NCBI GenBank assembly: GCA_015178975.1
Contig: WHVD01000039.1
Span: 434,001 to 498,000, forward strand
Reading direction: 5' to 3'
DNA: 64,000 nucleotides
Source of the DNA: Hysterangium stoloniferum
Taxonomy: Eukaryota; Basidiomycota; Agaricomycetes; Hysterangiales; Hysterangiaceae
Positions within the stretch are counted from its first letter, which is position 1. Every line of letters begins with the position of its first letter. The notes below the pieces were generated by a model. That model did no database searches and had not been told where the DNA came from. It saw nothing but the letters and a program-made list of their open reading frames with translations. Below, piece by piece: positions 10,954 to 24,800 of the stretch. Position numbers and translations under genes: made by a program.

Positions 10954-13900
10954 GTTGACTGAAGCGGAAGGCGGAAAGAAAAAGCTTGGTAAGCAGCAGT
11001 TTCCGCCTGTAACGGGAGCAGACGTGGTGGCGGACTTTGAATCGGGCGGATAACCGCCCTAGTCTTAGATGGTAAGGAGTAAAGAGAAGACACTGGAAGT
11101 TTTCGATCATTAAAGGGTTTCAGACTTATTAGGTGTTAGGGGATGTAGCTTACAATTGCCAGCATAAATAGGTGAACCCCCCACTAGTTAGAGGAGTCTT
11201 TTTTCGAATTGGAGCCTATTCCTACTCTGTGCGTTCCTCTTCATAAGAGCTCAACTGAAGGATTATGCTATCTACAAAGCCAAACCTTACCACTTTTTGA
11301 GTACTTTGTCTCCAACTTCATATTTTTTATATATTCTATACTAGCAGACTGATCACCCACTAGGTTTTAAACAATAAAAAACGCATGCATGCAATAAAAC
11401 TACACAAATATATTCTCGCCACAATGTCCGAGATTAATCAACCTGTCACTCATCAAGGCACTGTCCAAAGTGCAATTCCCGTGTGGAGCAAGAGAATCGC
11501 TTGACAACAGGTGGCTAGTGACGACTTGAATAGTCCCGCTACTGAAATGGTGAGTATTACCTCCTCACCTTTGAATGCCACAGGCCCCGAACCAATCTAC
11601 ACTGCACATGCAGAAAGAGAGGGGAGGATTGACTGTGATGCCGAGATGGAAGAGGTATCGCAAATTGCCTCTGATTCCTCGATAGCCACTTCCAGTGGAA
11701 ACAATCATGCTCCTGTTAGTGAAGTCTCCAATGAATCCGTTGAGAGTGGCAAAGACAACACAACATTCCCCTGTCCTAGTGAATATCTCAGTACTCAGGT
11801 CACCCTCCACAACTGGACTTGCCAGTACAGTTTGGTGTACCCTGAAGAGCTGGCAGCTCCTTGAAAGACCTTCTGGAGGAGGTTCCAAAAGGGGAAACCT
11901 CTCATTTGCCCAGAAGCACTCTTTTTTCCAGAGTGGTTTGAAGGAGAGAGCAGCAGCAATGAAGGGGAAGAAGGACTGTCCAAGGAAATGGCACTCGAGC
12001 ACCACCAGGGTGCTAAGTTTAAATGGTCGGATTGTTTGGAGTCTGATGAAGATCAGCTTGGGCCACTTTCAGAAACATGGACATTACCTTACAAAGTGAG
12101 AACTGGCAGGATTAGAGGGTTGGAAAGTTCTGGAATCTTTCCCATTCATCCATAAATCTTAGCACCATTGTCATCGAGGTGGAGGAAAATGCACCTATAA
12201 CAACCGAACCCACATCTTCTATGTTAGAGCCTGCAAATGCAGATGGATCTAAAAAGAAGTTGTCAACACAGTCCAACAAAGGGAAGGAAAGAATGGAAGG
12301 TGAACATCCCTTAAAGAACCTGCACAAAGGGAGTGAAATGCAGAATAGTCAGCTGCAAAAAGAGTGGAAGCCCAAGAAAGTTACTAGCTGTTATGTACGG
12401 GAGTCCTCACAAGTGCCAGAGGGCAGGTACTTTGCAGTAGGAGGGCAAGGGAAATTTGGACTGCCATCCCATTCAAGCAGCTCATCTTCTAGCAATGGAG
12501 ATGATGAGTCGTCAGATAGCATGTCTACTGAGTCAGACTTGTCAGCCAGCGAATGTAGCACTGACTCCCCTGAGTCTGGGTCAGGATTGGAGGGTGCTCC
12601 CCTAAGTCACTCTGAAACAGGAAGGAAGCATAGAAAGAAAAACTCACCTAACTTTCAGTGTATAAGACAGGACAAATGCAAACAGTCCATGGCTGAGGTG
12701 AAATGAACCAAAAAGCTGCTTGCTGGAGTTAAGACTAAGCAAACTGTGATCTACACAGGCACTGCTGAAATTGATGTTCTTGAAGCATTTATATATGCCT
12801 ATGATCTCTGGGCAGAGATCAATGAGTTAGATCACAAGTGGGTGGTGAAATTGATTATATACTTCGGCTCCTTCTATATGAAGCATGTAGCTTTGAGCAA
12901 ATGGAAGTGGACCTTGAAGTGGTGTATGATGGCCTATTCGATTATTGCTTTCCTGCCAATTATAAGGTGCATCTGTGAAAGCAACTTACATCCACCAGGC
13001 AGGGTAGAATGTGATTTTGTGATTTTGTGTGAGATATCGAAAATAATGTGAGGAGGTTTCCTGATATCCATGAGTGACAACTAAAGCAAATCGTGTGGGA
13101 TGGGGCATATGACTATATTAAAGAGAAATGGTTAGATAATGGACTTAATCCTGACAACACATTATGGAAGAAACTTATCAAAACTGCTACCCGGTTTGAG
13201 GCAGCACAAGAATTTCAGCTGGCAGAAAAAGGGAGAAGGGAAAATGCATCATCCAGATTGCCTCAGATATGGCCCCAAAAGAAAGACCTATAAGTCAGAC
13301 CAGGAAGAAGACTGATACCCAAGGGGTGAAAAATTACCAGTCCAAGCCATCTGGCCCGAATAGTACCACTCTCAACCATGTCCTAAATTAAGTTGGAGTG
13401 AGATGAATCAACTTTGAGCAGAGTGGCAATGTTTCTCCTGCAAGAATGAGGGTCATGAATCCCACAACTGTCCCTGTGGGAAGTTTGCTCCAGAATTGCA
13501 AGTTCTAGGACATGTGGTAAATGATAAAGGGATAAAAATGGACCCACATAAGGTGGACTCAGTCACAAACTGGAAAATTCTGACGAACAAGTTGCTGTTG
13601 GCTGGGTTTTTGGGGGCAGTAGGATATCTTGCAAACAACTGTGAAGGGATAAGGATCCCAATGGCCATCCTGGCCAATCAGACAGGGGTAAACAGGCCAT
13701 GGAGGTGGGGCACAACTGAGCAATGTGCCGTCGAAGACATTAAGTGGATTGTTCAGTCTCATCACAACAAGTATCGAATTGCATTAGATTACTCACCAGG
13801 CCATTCCACCATTAATTTGATAACAGATGCTTGCTTAACAGGAGCAAGTGGCATCCTCAGCCAAGGGGAAGACTTTCAAAAAGTGGCTGTGGTGTCCTTT

Positions 13901-15045
13901 TGGTCTGGGAAATTCAACTCGGCTCAACAGAACTATCCTGTGCATGAACAGGAGCTCCTAGCCATTGTGGAATCATTGAAACGGTTTCAGCCACAGCTGT
14001 TGGGGGTAAAATTTCGGATTTGTACTGACCATAAGGGCATAGAATATATATTTATGCAAAAAAGGTTGTCCCCAAGGCAGACACGGTGGCTAGACCTGCT
14101 AAATGAATTCAATTTTGAGATCCACTATATCCCTGGCCAGTTGAATACTTTTGCTGATGCACTCTCCCACATTTACAGTGATGAACCACTTGGAACTGTT
14201 CAGGCAGAAACAGAATACATAGGTGAGACCTTTGAGGTGGACAAGGAGGAGAGAGGAGTACCTTACAGCCCATGATGAGGCTGCCTCAACAGCGTGTCGA
14301 CACCACTGTATACAGGGTTAACAGCAGTGGTGTTAACAGAGACAACCAGACAGTCCAGCAGGCTGGCCACATGCCCACACCAATCATATGCAACACTAAT
14401 GGGATTGGAGACACGGGGCAAGAGATGTAAGGAACAATTGGGACAAGTGGTCGACAATGCAGATACAGAATGGGCTGCAGCATCTAGCTTGCAAGAAAGG
14501 CTTGGTATGTCAGGCAAGGATAGTCATCAGGACGACACTGGACATACCTCACAATTCACAATGGAGGGTGAGTTACCAGGGATTCAGACAAACTCAGGTT
14601 CCAAGTTTCCACTAGCTGGTATAATCTCAGAGGGTCACCCAGGTGTCCACATCCCAGATGCCCTTCGACAACAGTATGGATTGGACGATTTCTTTGCAAA
14701 GATATGGGCAGCACCTCTGGAGTATAAGGGGTTTATGTTACAAGACAGCCTCCTGTTTTTGAATTTAGAGAAGGTCAACTTACTGTGTATCCCAGACATT
14801 ATGGTAGGCAATTGACAGGTGCAGGAAATAATTATCTTGCATGCTCACTCAATCCTGGTGCACTTAGGGGCAAGGAAAACTGCCACATACCTATGATCTA
14901 ACATATAGTGGCCATCTTTAACCAAGAATGTTGAGTTGTTTTGCAGGTCTTGCAGTATGTGCACAATGTCAAAATCAGATACTCAGAAGCCTCAGGGACA
15001 TCTTTGCTCATTAGAGGTGCTGTCACAACCATGGGAGGCAATTGG

Positions 15046-15455
15046 AGTCTGAGGTATCAGCTTTATCTCATAAAGTTCTCTTAATTTTCTTTGAATTATT
15101 TAATATTTTCTTGAATTTATTGTATTTTTATTATATTCTATTGTGAAATATAAGGCCTAGTTCCTTTTAACTTCACATAATAATAGCATATATGAGCTCA
15201 TATAATGCTATTATATCTTAGTTAATTTATTATAATTTTTAACTAATTATTTATATTTTATTTACTTAGTTATTGCTTTTCGGCACATTGTTTGCTCCAA
15301 TGTGCGCATTTTTGGAGTCATGTGACCTATTAGATAAGCCTCCGACCTCGGGATATCATTCAGTCACGAATGTGACTGTAATGACTTACTCGAGTCATTA
15401 TTTGATTCCGCCGACTCAGCATTTGCCAGGTGTGACCCATAGGCACCCAGTAGTC
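15046..15455 (+). mobile_element. Partial LTR, family X
   Basis: It begins GAGGTATCAGCTTTATCTC and follows the first part of LTR X (compare 1555-1850 and the minus-strand copy 32469-32100), then ends within the family. It interrupts the integrase region of element K. Confidence 0.65.
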
Positions 15456-16591
15456 TAAAAATAACTTTACCTATTACAGAACAGAGGTTCTTCCCACAAT
15501 GGAATATTACTCCTATGAAGTTCTGAAGTTAGTCCTCTACTCTACATATTAGCCAGAGTGGTTGATATCCACAAGGAGAGGGAATGTGACAAAGGTAGGG
15601 GTTGGACTGTGGACTCAGGGACTTCAATGAGATGAGAAAATGGTGCTTCCTAGGGTTTGTGACAGAGAGTCCCCTGACACATGGTCCACTTAGTTCCGGC
15701 AGGTGGCAATTATACTGCTATGCAAATGGCTGAAATAATATTCAAGCATGTTTACAAGCTGCATGGCCTGCCACTCAACATAATCAGCAATCGAGACTCA
15801 CTATTTACAAGCCTGTTCTGGAGAGATCTTCACTGGTTAGTAGGAGTTGAATTGAGGATGTCTTCAGCATACCATCCTCAAACAGATGAAGCGACTGAGT
15901 GAGCAAATAGAACGATGACACAGATACTGAGGCAATGTATAGCACCAAGCCAGAAGGATTGGGTGTCAAAACTGCCTGCGATTGAGTTCACTATGAATAA
16001 CACCACCTCAGAAACAACTGGGTTCTCACCATTCTTCTTGAATTATGGCTGGATGCCACAGCCATTGCTCTGGGAAAGCAACACACTATATCCTGGTGTT
16101 CTTGCCTTTGCAGAATGCATGAAGCTGGCCATAATGAGTGCACATGATGAAATCCTTGTGGCAAGGGTCAACCAGACATGGCAGGCAAACTGCCATAGGA
16201 GGAGGGCTGCCAAGTTTAGCATCAATGACCTGTTTACATACCTGTCCATGAAAAACTTATGTTTGCCAAAGCATCAGGCATGCAAATTGCTGCTGAAATA
16301 CATTGGCCCTTTTAGGATCACCTGCATATTGGAGCCAGGTGCAACCTATGAGCTGGACCTGTCAGTGGAGCTAAAGAAACAGGGGATTAACCCCTCCTTT
16401 CATGTATCTTTGCTTCGTATCCATATCCCAAATGACGACCAGCTCTTTCCAGGTAGACAACTCAGACAAATCCCTGGCTTTGGCAGTCAGCAACGAGAGT
16501 GGGTGGTAGAAAGAATCTTAGCTCACTTGGGCAAAGACATTGATGCCTTGTTTGAGGTATTGTGGAATACAGGTGAGACAATGTGGTTACC

Positions 16592-17094
16592 TGTTAAGTG
16601 CTGTGTCAGAACTTATTTTGGAACTATCGGGAGGTCTCCAGAAACTCAGAAACTATTAGATAGGGTCAGGACGTTGGCTTCAGCTTATGTGCTGCACCTC
16701 TATGCAAATGCTCGGAAGTCCTTAATTTCGAAGATGGGACTTACACTGGAAGTTATGGATATTCAGAGTTCCGAAGAGTTCTGAATATTGAGCATACAGA
16801 AAGATGGAAGAAGGAATAAGAAATCAAGTCAATGTCAGATCTAAAGTAAAGTACAAATTCATGGAAACTAATATAAGTCTTCTTGTTATTGTACTACAAA
16901 CTAAAACCACAATAAGAAGGATAAGGGAGACATTATTCCAAAATGGGAATATAATAAACGAATGAGTGAATGCTTGTCAACAGACAAGTTACCAAATGTG
17001 GAAAGGGAAGAATACGGAAGATATGGGAACTATGATATTCCATGGTCAGGAATCAGGAATTGGATATTGAAGTATCTGGGAATGGGTCATAACA
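16592..17094 (+). mobile_element. Solo LTR, family L, copy 2
   Basis: A 503-bp LTR, TGTTAAGTGC...GGTCATAACA, with target duplication TTACC on both sides (16587-16591, 17095-17099). It sits in element K just after integrase and holds the shared hairpin block at about 16670-16700. Confidence 0.88.
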
Positions 17095-17779
17095 TTACCA
17101 TACAAGGAGATTAAACCCATGCAGCCATTACAGGCATACATGGAGGCTTTGGGTGTTTCGAGTGTCCATTTGTTGCCGTGAGGCCAAGATCAATCTTTTA
17201 GGTCTAGTACTCAAGAGGGATCTGCTATTTATGTGGGATCAGTATGTCCAAGCACCGAGCAGGCCTTACTCACCATGGATGCACAGGATCCACCCACACA
17301 GGTGTCTATGGAAATTTTGACAGTGACAATGGCTGCTGTCCGCGACAGCACACTTAGAGGGGTACAGGTTGCATGGGATTTGCACATGGGGCACCTGGAG
17401 ACCATGCATCGTCAGTTCCTTGAAGCACAGCAACATACCAACAGGCCACAAACCATCCCTATGGTTAAGCCTTGCACCAGGGAATGGAGCCAGGCCTGAC
17501 AAGAGCAATGCCAAATGCCACTAGTGGAAAGGCTGTCTCCGTGCCCAGACAGCTTCCATAGTCCCCCAACAATGCACCAACAGCACACTTTGAGTGCTTC
17601 CCATCCCCAGACCAAGCCACATAAGAGTGCCCTAATGCAGTCAGCACCATACCTTTTGCAACGCCTTGACTCTGGGTCCCACCAGGGCATGCCTTGCCAT
17701 CTCCCTAAGTCGGCAGTGAAGGGCATAGAGGGATGCAGGCCAGAATTGGAAGCAGTCACCACACATGAAAATGCAGCTG

Positions 17780-18888
17780 TGTGAAGATCCATTCCCAGAA
17801 ACTCTTCAGAGTATTTCCTGGATATTATCTCTGGGTCTGAACCATCTTCCAGACCAGTATCAAGATCCGGAATCCACTGGAACCCGACCCTCATCCCTTC
17901 AAGACTCCTGGTTAGACTCCCGGTCAGACTCCTGGTCAGACTCCCGGTCAGACTCCCGGTCAGACTCCCGGTCAGACTCCCGGTCAGACTCCTGGTCAGA
18001 CTCCCGGTCAGACTCCCGGTCAGACTCCCGGTCAGACTCCCGGTCAGACTCCCGGTCAGACTCCCGGTCAGACTCCCAGTCAGACTCCCAGTCAGACTCC
18101 CAGTCAGACTCCCAGTCAGACTCCCAGTCAGACTCCCAGTCAGACTCCCAGTCAGACTCCCAGTCAGACTCCCAGTCAGACTTCCAGTCAGACTCCCATC
18201 TCTTATCTGACTTTCCACTCCAAGTCTCTGATCCGACTTTCTGACATCCACCTCAATATCTGATATGACATCCAGCTCAATATCCAACCTCTGACTTCCG
18301 ACTATGGAACATCATAGTTCCCACATCTTCCATAGTCTTTCCTTGTTCTGCATTTGGTAACTTGTCCGTTGACAAGTATTCACTTGTCTGTTTATTATAT
18401 TCCCATTTCGGAATAATGTATCCCTAATCCATCTTATTGTATTCCCATTTCGGAATACTTCCGTTTCCATCTTATTGTGATCTTAGTTTTTAGTACAATA
18501 GTGGTAACTTCTATATAGTCTTCCATAGTCATGTACTTACTCCTTAGTTTTAATCTCGAATTAGTTTTGTATCTCTTCTGTCTTTCTGTATGCTCAATCT
18601 TCAGAACTCTCTGGACTCTGGATATCCGGAACTCCCAGAACTTCCAAGTATCTGTAACATTCCGACATATACATATTCATCCTCTGAAATATGGACACCC
18701 AAGTGAGTGCATGAGGGTGCAACACATAAGCTGAAGCCAAGTCCATCTGTACTCTGGTAATATTCCGATACTCCCATTACTAATCCCTGGAAACTCCCAG
18801 ACTAATTCTCTGAAACTCCGAAGACATATTTCTGGAAAGTGTCTGGAATATCCACCAGAAGATCTGCCCTGAGATCTGGAACTTAACA
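17780..18888 (-). mobile_element. Solo LTR, family M, copy 1 (with 12-bp minisatellite)
   Basis: On the minus strand it reads TGTTAAGTTCC...GGATCTTCACA, 1109 bp, with target duplication AGCTG (17775-17779, 18889-18893). It contains about 24 copies of a 12-bp unit (GTCAGACTCCCG and variants) at 17905-18195, where the + copy at 18956 has far fewer. The long Ser-Asp/Thr-Gly frames here are products of the minisatellite. It forms a near-palindrome with copy 2. Confidence 0.88.
17905..18195. repeat. 12-bp minisatellite inside LTR M1
   Basis: About 24 head-to-tail units of CAGACTCCCGGT; the first half mostly ends CCCGGT and the second half CCCAGT, suggesting separate bursts of expansion. The sister array in LTR M2 (19585-19692) has about 9 units. 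Confidence 0.9.
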
Positions 18889-18955
18889 AGCTGCAGCACA
18901 AGGGAGTGGTGAGTGTGCTGAGGGGATGGAAGTTGAAGTTTGGGGAGAGGGAGGT

Positions 18956-19817
18956 TGTTAAGTTCCAGATCTCGGGGCAGATATTCCGGGGATATTCCAG
19001 ACACTTCCCAGAAATATGTCCTCGGAGTTTCGGAGAATTAGTCCAGGAGTTTCTGGGGATTAGTAACAGGAGTATCGGAATATTACCAGAGTACAGATGG
19101 ACTTGGCTTCAGCTTATGTGCTGCACCCTTGTGCACTCACTCGGGTGTCCATATTTCAGAGGATGAATATGTATATGTCGGAATGTTACAGATACTTGGA
19201 AGTTCTGGGAGTTCCGGATATCCAGAGTCCAGAGAATTCCGAAGATTGAGTGTACAGAAAGACAGAAGAGATACAAACTAATTCGAGATTAAAACTGAAG
19301 AGTAAGTACATGGCTATGGAAGACTATATAGATGTTCCAGTAATTGTACTACAAATATAGAAGTATAATAAGACAGATTAGGATGAAGATTCTGAAATGG
19401 GAATACAACAAGAACAATAAACAAGTGAATGAATAACTGTTAACCTGTCAATTACTAAATATGGAACAAGGATGAGGTTCGGAAATATGGAAACTATAAA
19501 TGTTCCATAGTCGGAAGTCAGGTCGGATTTTGAGGTGGATGTCAGAAAGTCAGATCGGAGACTTGGGGTGGAAAGTCGGATCAAAGATGGGAGTCTGACC
19601 GGGAGTCTGACCGGAAGTCTGACCAGGAGTCTGACTGGAAGTCTGACCGGGAGTCTGACCGGGAGTCTGACCGGAAGTCTGACTGGAAGTCACCTTGAAG
19701 GGATGAGGATCAGGTTCCAGTGGATTCCGGATCTTGATACTGGTCCGGAAGATGGTTCAGACCCAGAGATAATATCCGGGAAATACTCCGAAGAGTTTCC
19801 AGGAATGGATCTTCACA
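18956..19817 (+). mobile_element. Solo LTR, family M, copy 2
   Basis: An 862-bp LTR, TGTTAAGTTCC...GGATCTTCACA, with target duplication GAGGT on both sides (18951-18955, 19818-19822). It is inverted relative to M1 and only 67 bp away. The shared hairpin block is at about 19100-19128, and a short 12-bp-unit array at 19585-19692. Confidence 0.88.
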
Positions 19818-20465
19818 GAGGTTACTGGAGTGATGATCTAGATGAGCTGGAGCAGGGGGTGTTAGAATTACACAGTTGACCAGTCTGCAATACTTTGCAC
19901 ACTGCCTTGCAGTGTGGAAGGGCAGGTGTAATGGGAGCAGACATGGTGGTGGACTTTGAATTGGGCAGGTAACCACCCTAGTCTTAGATGGTAAGGAGTA
20001 AAGAGAAGACACTGGAAGTTTTTGATCATTAAAGGGTTTCAGACTTATTAGGTGTTGTTAGGGGATATAGCTTACGATTGCCAGACACAAATAGGTGAAC
20101 CCCCCACTAGTTAGAAAAGTCTTTTTTCGAATTGAAGTCTATTCCTACTCTGTGTGTTCCTCTTTGTAAGAGCTCAACTGAAGGATTACACTATCTACAA
20201 AGCTGAACCTTAAACTGCCATATGTCTGGATTAGAATGGTCCTTTTCCATCTCACTGGAGGCACCCCAAGATTTTGGGAGTTGGAAAACCTTCAGAAAAT
20301 CTTGCTATTTGGCCTAATTTTCTAAGCATTTTTTGAACACAAAAACTGTTTGAAATTTTTGAGTATTAGTAGGTTTTTCTGAGGCCAAAAATTGTATCTG
20401 AAAACCCTAAGAATTTGCATCAGGAAATTGTGAGGAAACATTGTTAGAAATAGCCAATTTTTTAT

Positions 20466-21084
20466 GGAGGATAACCCAAAACTTTAAAAGTTATTTGTCC
20501 ACTAAATGATATATATTTATATTGTTTGTTGTAAAATTAATATTTAAGCAAATTCAGTTGATCAGATGACATTCTGGAGAATAAGGAAATATTAGTATTT
20601 ATCTTGTATCTGACAAAAGTTAGTCAAACAAACATATATAGATTATTCTTTTGGAATAAATTGCACAATGGGGATTGGTATCCCAGATAGTTCTGGTTAA
20701 CTTTCTAAACCAAATAAATTTAAATTATATGAACTATATTTGAAAGTTTGCATAATATACTAGAGAATGCATTTTACCCCAAAGATTAGATAACAACCCG
20801 AGCAATTTTGGTTAACTATAATGTTTGTGGACATTTTAAAAGTCACAGAGATACTAGAGAATGCATTTTATCCCAAAGATTAGGTAACAACCCAGATAAT
20901 CTTGTATAACCATGACATTTGTGCATATTTTAAGTGAGTGTACAAGTCTTAAAGATGAAGTTTTGGGTTAATGAAATATAAATCCCTAAAACATATAGTC
21001 ATAGCTGGGAGAAATAGTCTCACTTAACAATATGAGGACGTTTTCATAAAATTTTGTATATTCAATAAAATGTGACTATCCTCC
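20466..21084. mobile_element. MITE family A, copy 2
   Basis: A 619-bp sister of 5223-5816 with ends GGAGGATAACCC...ACTATCCTCC and the 3-bp duplication TAT on both sides (20463-20465, 21085-21087). It is non-coding and AT-rich. Confidence 0.85.
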
Positions 21085-21337
21085 TATGGATTTTATGAAT
21101 GAGAAAACTCTTAAAAAACCTGTATTTTGTTAGGGTTTTTCTATCCAACATAATCCTATGAAAACTATAATAATGTGCCTAGAGAAATCAATTAAAAACC
21201 ACATATTTCTACTCAATTTTGCCCCTGAGGGAATTGAGTGAAAACTGTGATTTCCTGTCTGAAAAAATCTTGTGACAAGACAAAGTTTCTTAAAGTTTTG
21301 TCAAGGGGAAAACCATAATGAAATTTAGAATTTAATC

Positions 21338-21420
21338 ACAACTTTGTGTGACACTGTGCAGCTTTGTGTGACACTTTGCGACTTTGTGTGACACTTTGTG
21401 ACTTTGTGTGACACTTTCCC
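21338..21420. repeat. Four-unit 20-bp tandem repeat
   Basis: The unit ACTTTGTGTGACACTTTG occurs four times with small changes, immediately outside the left arm of foldback S. Confidence 0.8.
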
Positions 21421-21806
21421 ACCTGTGTATCTTCTATTTGCAACCTAATTAGCTTGCCACATAGCCTCCTGAGCTCCAACCTAATTAGAATGCATAAGCT
21501 ATTTTACCACACCCTGCTAAATGGTCCTGCACTTCCTGGCAGCTAGACGAGTCACCCTTCACTTGCAATGCTCCACATGTGACAAGGCTCTCTTGTTCCA
21601 TGACCACCACCTGCCTCTGGGGTTGGGTCCCCCATGCTCGTGGTAAAAGGACAGACGGATGACAGTGAACAAGCTTGGGGAGCCTCTGAATTCACTGCTC
21701 TGTCAAAGTCAGCAGCCTTCAGCCGCACACCAGTGTCACCTGCAGACCATCACTGGCACCTCCTAAACCATGATCACAGCCTGGTAGTGGTCTTTTCTTC
21801 CTAGGA

Positions 21807-24800
21807 GGATATCTGAGAACTATTAAGTATACCAAATTCTAATATACTATAAAGGTCATTTAAATATCTGGGATGTGATTCAAACATAATTTGGTTTTTA
21901 AAACTTTCAAAAAGTTTTAAACTCTCTCATACATTACAAACTAAAGAATCTTTCCGGATACAAGTAGACAATAAAAAAGATTAGTAATTTGAAACACTAA
22001 TACTTTTAAAAAATAGATACCTTTAAATAGTCCATTCCATGCATATGTATATCATTGGCACCTCTAAATACATATGTATTACTTCGGAATAGATCTGTCA
22101 ATCTGAACAGATTTCTACTTGATCCAACATACCCAGAATATATAGGTAATTTCACTTCATAAAGAAGGCCATAGGATGAAAAATTTCCAATGACATCTCA
22201 TATATTTTACCAGGAAATAACTACAGTTTAGTTTTTAAAAAACAAATTAACAACAAAAGTATTACCAAGTATTTACATAAATTGGAAAACTATATACAAT
22301 AGGTTCTATTAATTGACTCTAAATTATTTAGGATGTAATATGAAGAATTGTTTCTTATGATTGGTGGTTAACAATATAATACTCTCAGAGGATATGTCAC
22401 TATTTAAAGATGGATTTTTGCAGCAATTTTGCTTTTATTAGTAAACATTTGATATTATAATGATTACAGACAACCTCCTTAATGAAGGTCTTGATTTTCA
22501 AATTGAAAAAAATGTAATGACAGTACTACTGTTACAGTCTCTCATGGCAAATGAGGCAATTAAAGAATGTATTGATATTATAAAAGAGTTCAGTATACCT
22601 GATGTTCTGGATACCAAATACCACAATCCTTTAGAAGCCATTAGACTATCTTTTGAACCTGCTAATACTTCACATATTTTCTGTGATAATATAATTCTAT
22701 GGTCTATTGGAGGAGACTTTAGAAATAATATATATGGAAAATGTAAAGTATATTTCTCACTTTCCTTTAAGATCAAGTTACTACACTCAGATACTCTCAA
22801 GAATAATGATATTGCACCTACAAATACTCCTTACTTTTCTTATAAAATTTCATTATCTGAGGTACCCATCAAAAATATAATAAAATTCCTAAGAGAAACC
22901 ATTTGTGATGAAATTATATTACATGATATAGATATCTCCCAAGATATATCCTATGTTACTACTAGAAAAGATGTTCTTAAGCATATATTAAATCTTGGAA
23001 TAAGAAAAGAAGATATTATAGATGATAGAAAAAAGGCTGGAGATAATTGTATATCCTTTTATAATGAAGATCACTCATGTAAGATCAAAGTATATAACAA
23101 ATTTGTACAAATGCTAGAAAGCTGTGATGTGATGACTACTTTAGGATCTAGAATCCACAATTTATATGTTGATCCTACTGAGTCAATGTCACAATCACTA
23201 GAAAGATTAAAGGATGTGGGAATGACAAGGATTGAAGTTAAGTTTTATGGTGACAAAGTATTTTCAAAATCATGGTATATAGACAACTTTATTAATATTA
23301 GAAATAATTTTAATGGATGTAGATTCTATAGAAGTTCCTTTGAAGAGCAGTGGAGAGCACTTGTAGATAGCATCTATTCCAAATCAACAATAATGGTTTA
23401 CTTAAAAGATAGAAAGTTTTTTGCATATTGCCATTGGTGGAATTCTTTAACAGGAAAGATCCAAGGAGACTTCCAAAAGAATGTAAATAAGGAAGATATA
23501 ATTCAATTAGTTTCTAACTATAGTTTTAATGGAAATACTACCAAACTTGTTAGGGTTGATGATGGGATAACCATGGTAGAGGAATACAAAAGGTCACAAA
23601 AGGGGATTACACTTATACCTGGTCCTAAAGGAGGACTCTATCCTAGGATTGAGAGTTCATTTTCACCAAGTGATATAGGACTTCTGGATTACAAAGGAGT
23701 AAAGCTTGGTTGGGTAGATACTCGTATCACTAAAGAATCAGCTCCCCTTGTCCCACTTCATAAAATTAGTAAGAATTTAGAAGAGGTGAGTGATTTGAGG
23801 GTATCTAGTTATAAGGCAGGATACTCAATTCTTAAAGAAACTTCAAAATATCAAGTTATATCAAAAGGTCAACTTTTATATAGGGGAAAGAATTGCACTG
23901 TTATAGAAGTCTTAGATAAAAATTCAGAAGTACTAAAGGTAAGGTGTGGAGAATCCTTACAAAATGCTGTAAAGGATATGAAAGATAAGACTTATATAAG
24001 AACTGGTAGAATAGTAAAAAGACATGGACAGAAAGATATACATATAAAATGAAAAAAGTTCAGTCTACTACTTCTGTACCAGAATGGATCTCCTTGAGAC
24101 CAATATCACTAACCTCAATGGACAACATATAAATAATATACATATGTGAGATAGTAGTCTTATCATTGTCACTAGATCTTAAAATGAAAAAGATCCTTGT
24201 AGCAGTTGTAGAACTTAATATCAAACTTGTCAAGAAAGGTTCTTCAAAATTTAATGAGGAATCTTGTGGTAGTGATGTTATATTCTTCCTTCTTAGGAGG
24301 GTGTTTATAATTACTATAATCTCAAATATTTACTAATAAAAGTCTTATTTTTACAAAACTCCATCTTTAAATAGTGATATCTATTCTGAAACAATTATAT
24401 CATCAAAAAATAACCATCAGAAATAGTTCTCCATATTACATCTTATACAACCCATAGTTATTTAACAAATTCCATTGTATATAATTTCCTTCCTTTTACA
24501 GATGCCTACTAATACTTTTATTAGTACTTTGTTTTTTAAAAGTTGAAATGTAGTTATTTCCATGTAAAATATGTAAAATATTATTGGAAATTTTTCATAT
24601 CACAGCAGTCTTTATTAAGTAAAACCCCCTATATATTCTGGGTATGTTGAATCAAGTAGAAATCTGTTCAGATTAACAGATCCATTCCGAAGTAATACAT
24701 ATGTATTTAGAGGTGCCAATGATATACATATGCATGGAATGGACTATCTAAAGGTATCTATTTTTTAAAAGTATTAGTATTTCAAATTACTAATCTTTTT

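Larger units (their letters stand above)
11008..20199 (+). mobile_element. Ty3/gypsy retroelement K, broken, with nested LTRs
   Basis: Direct repeats of about 270 bp (11008-11276, 19927-20199), each TGTAA(C/T)GGGAGC...CTATCTACA, bound the element. Inside, in order: an acidic/serine-rich gag N-terminus and a capsid-like region (12179-13293), a CCHC-like zinc knuckle (about 13420-13480), an RT tail and RNase H (13496-14275), and integrase with C-terminal domain (about 14640-16600). Most of protease and RT is absent. It is an old fossil with many breaks. Insertions are an LTR X piece and solo LTRs L2, M1 and M2. The right repeat is followed by the same bases as the left one (AAGC.GAACCTTA), so it may belong to a second, truncated copy; no target duplication was found. 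Confidence 0.85.

Noticed and set aside
17412-18287. Long frames rich in Ser-Leu-Thr-Gly or Ser-Asp-Ser-Arg
   Set aside because: They are translations of the 12-bp minisatellite in LTR M1 and have no conserved flanks.
22460-24052. Protein-primed DNA polymerase of a linear plasmid, suggested by the long TIRs
   Set aside because: The 530-aa protein lacks the polymerase motifs (DxxSLYP, KxxxNSxYG, TDxD) and is too short.
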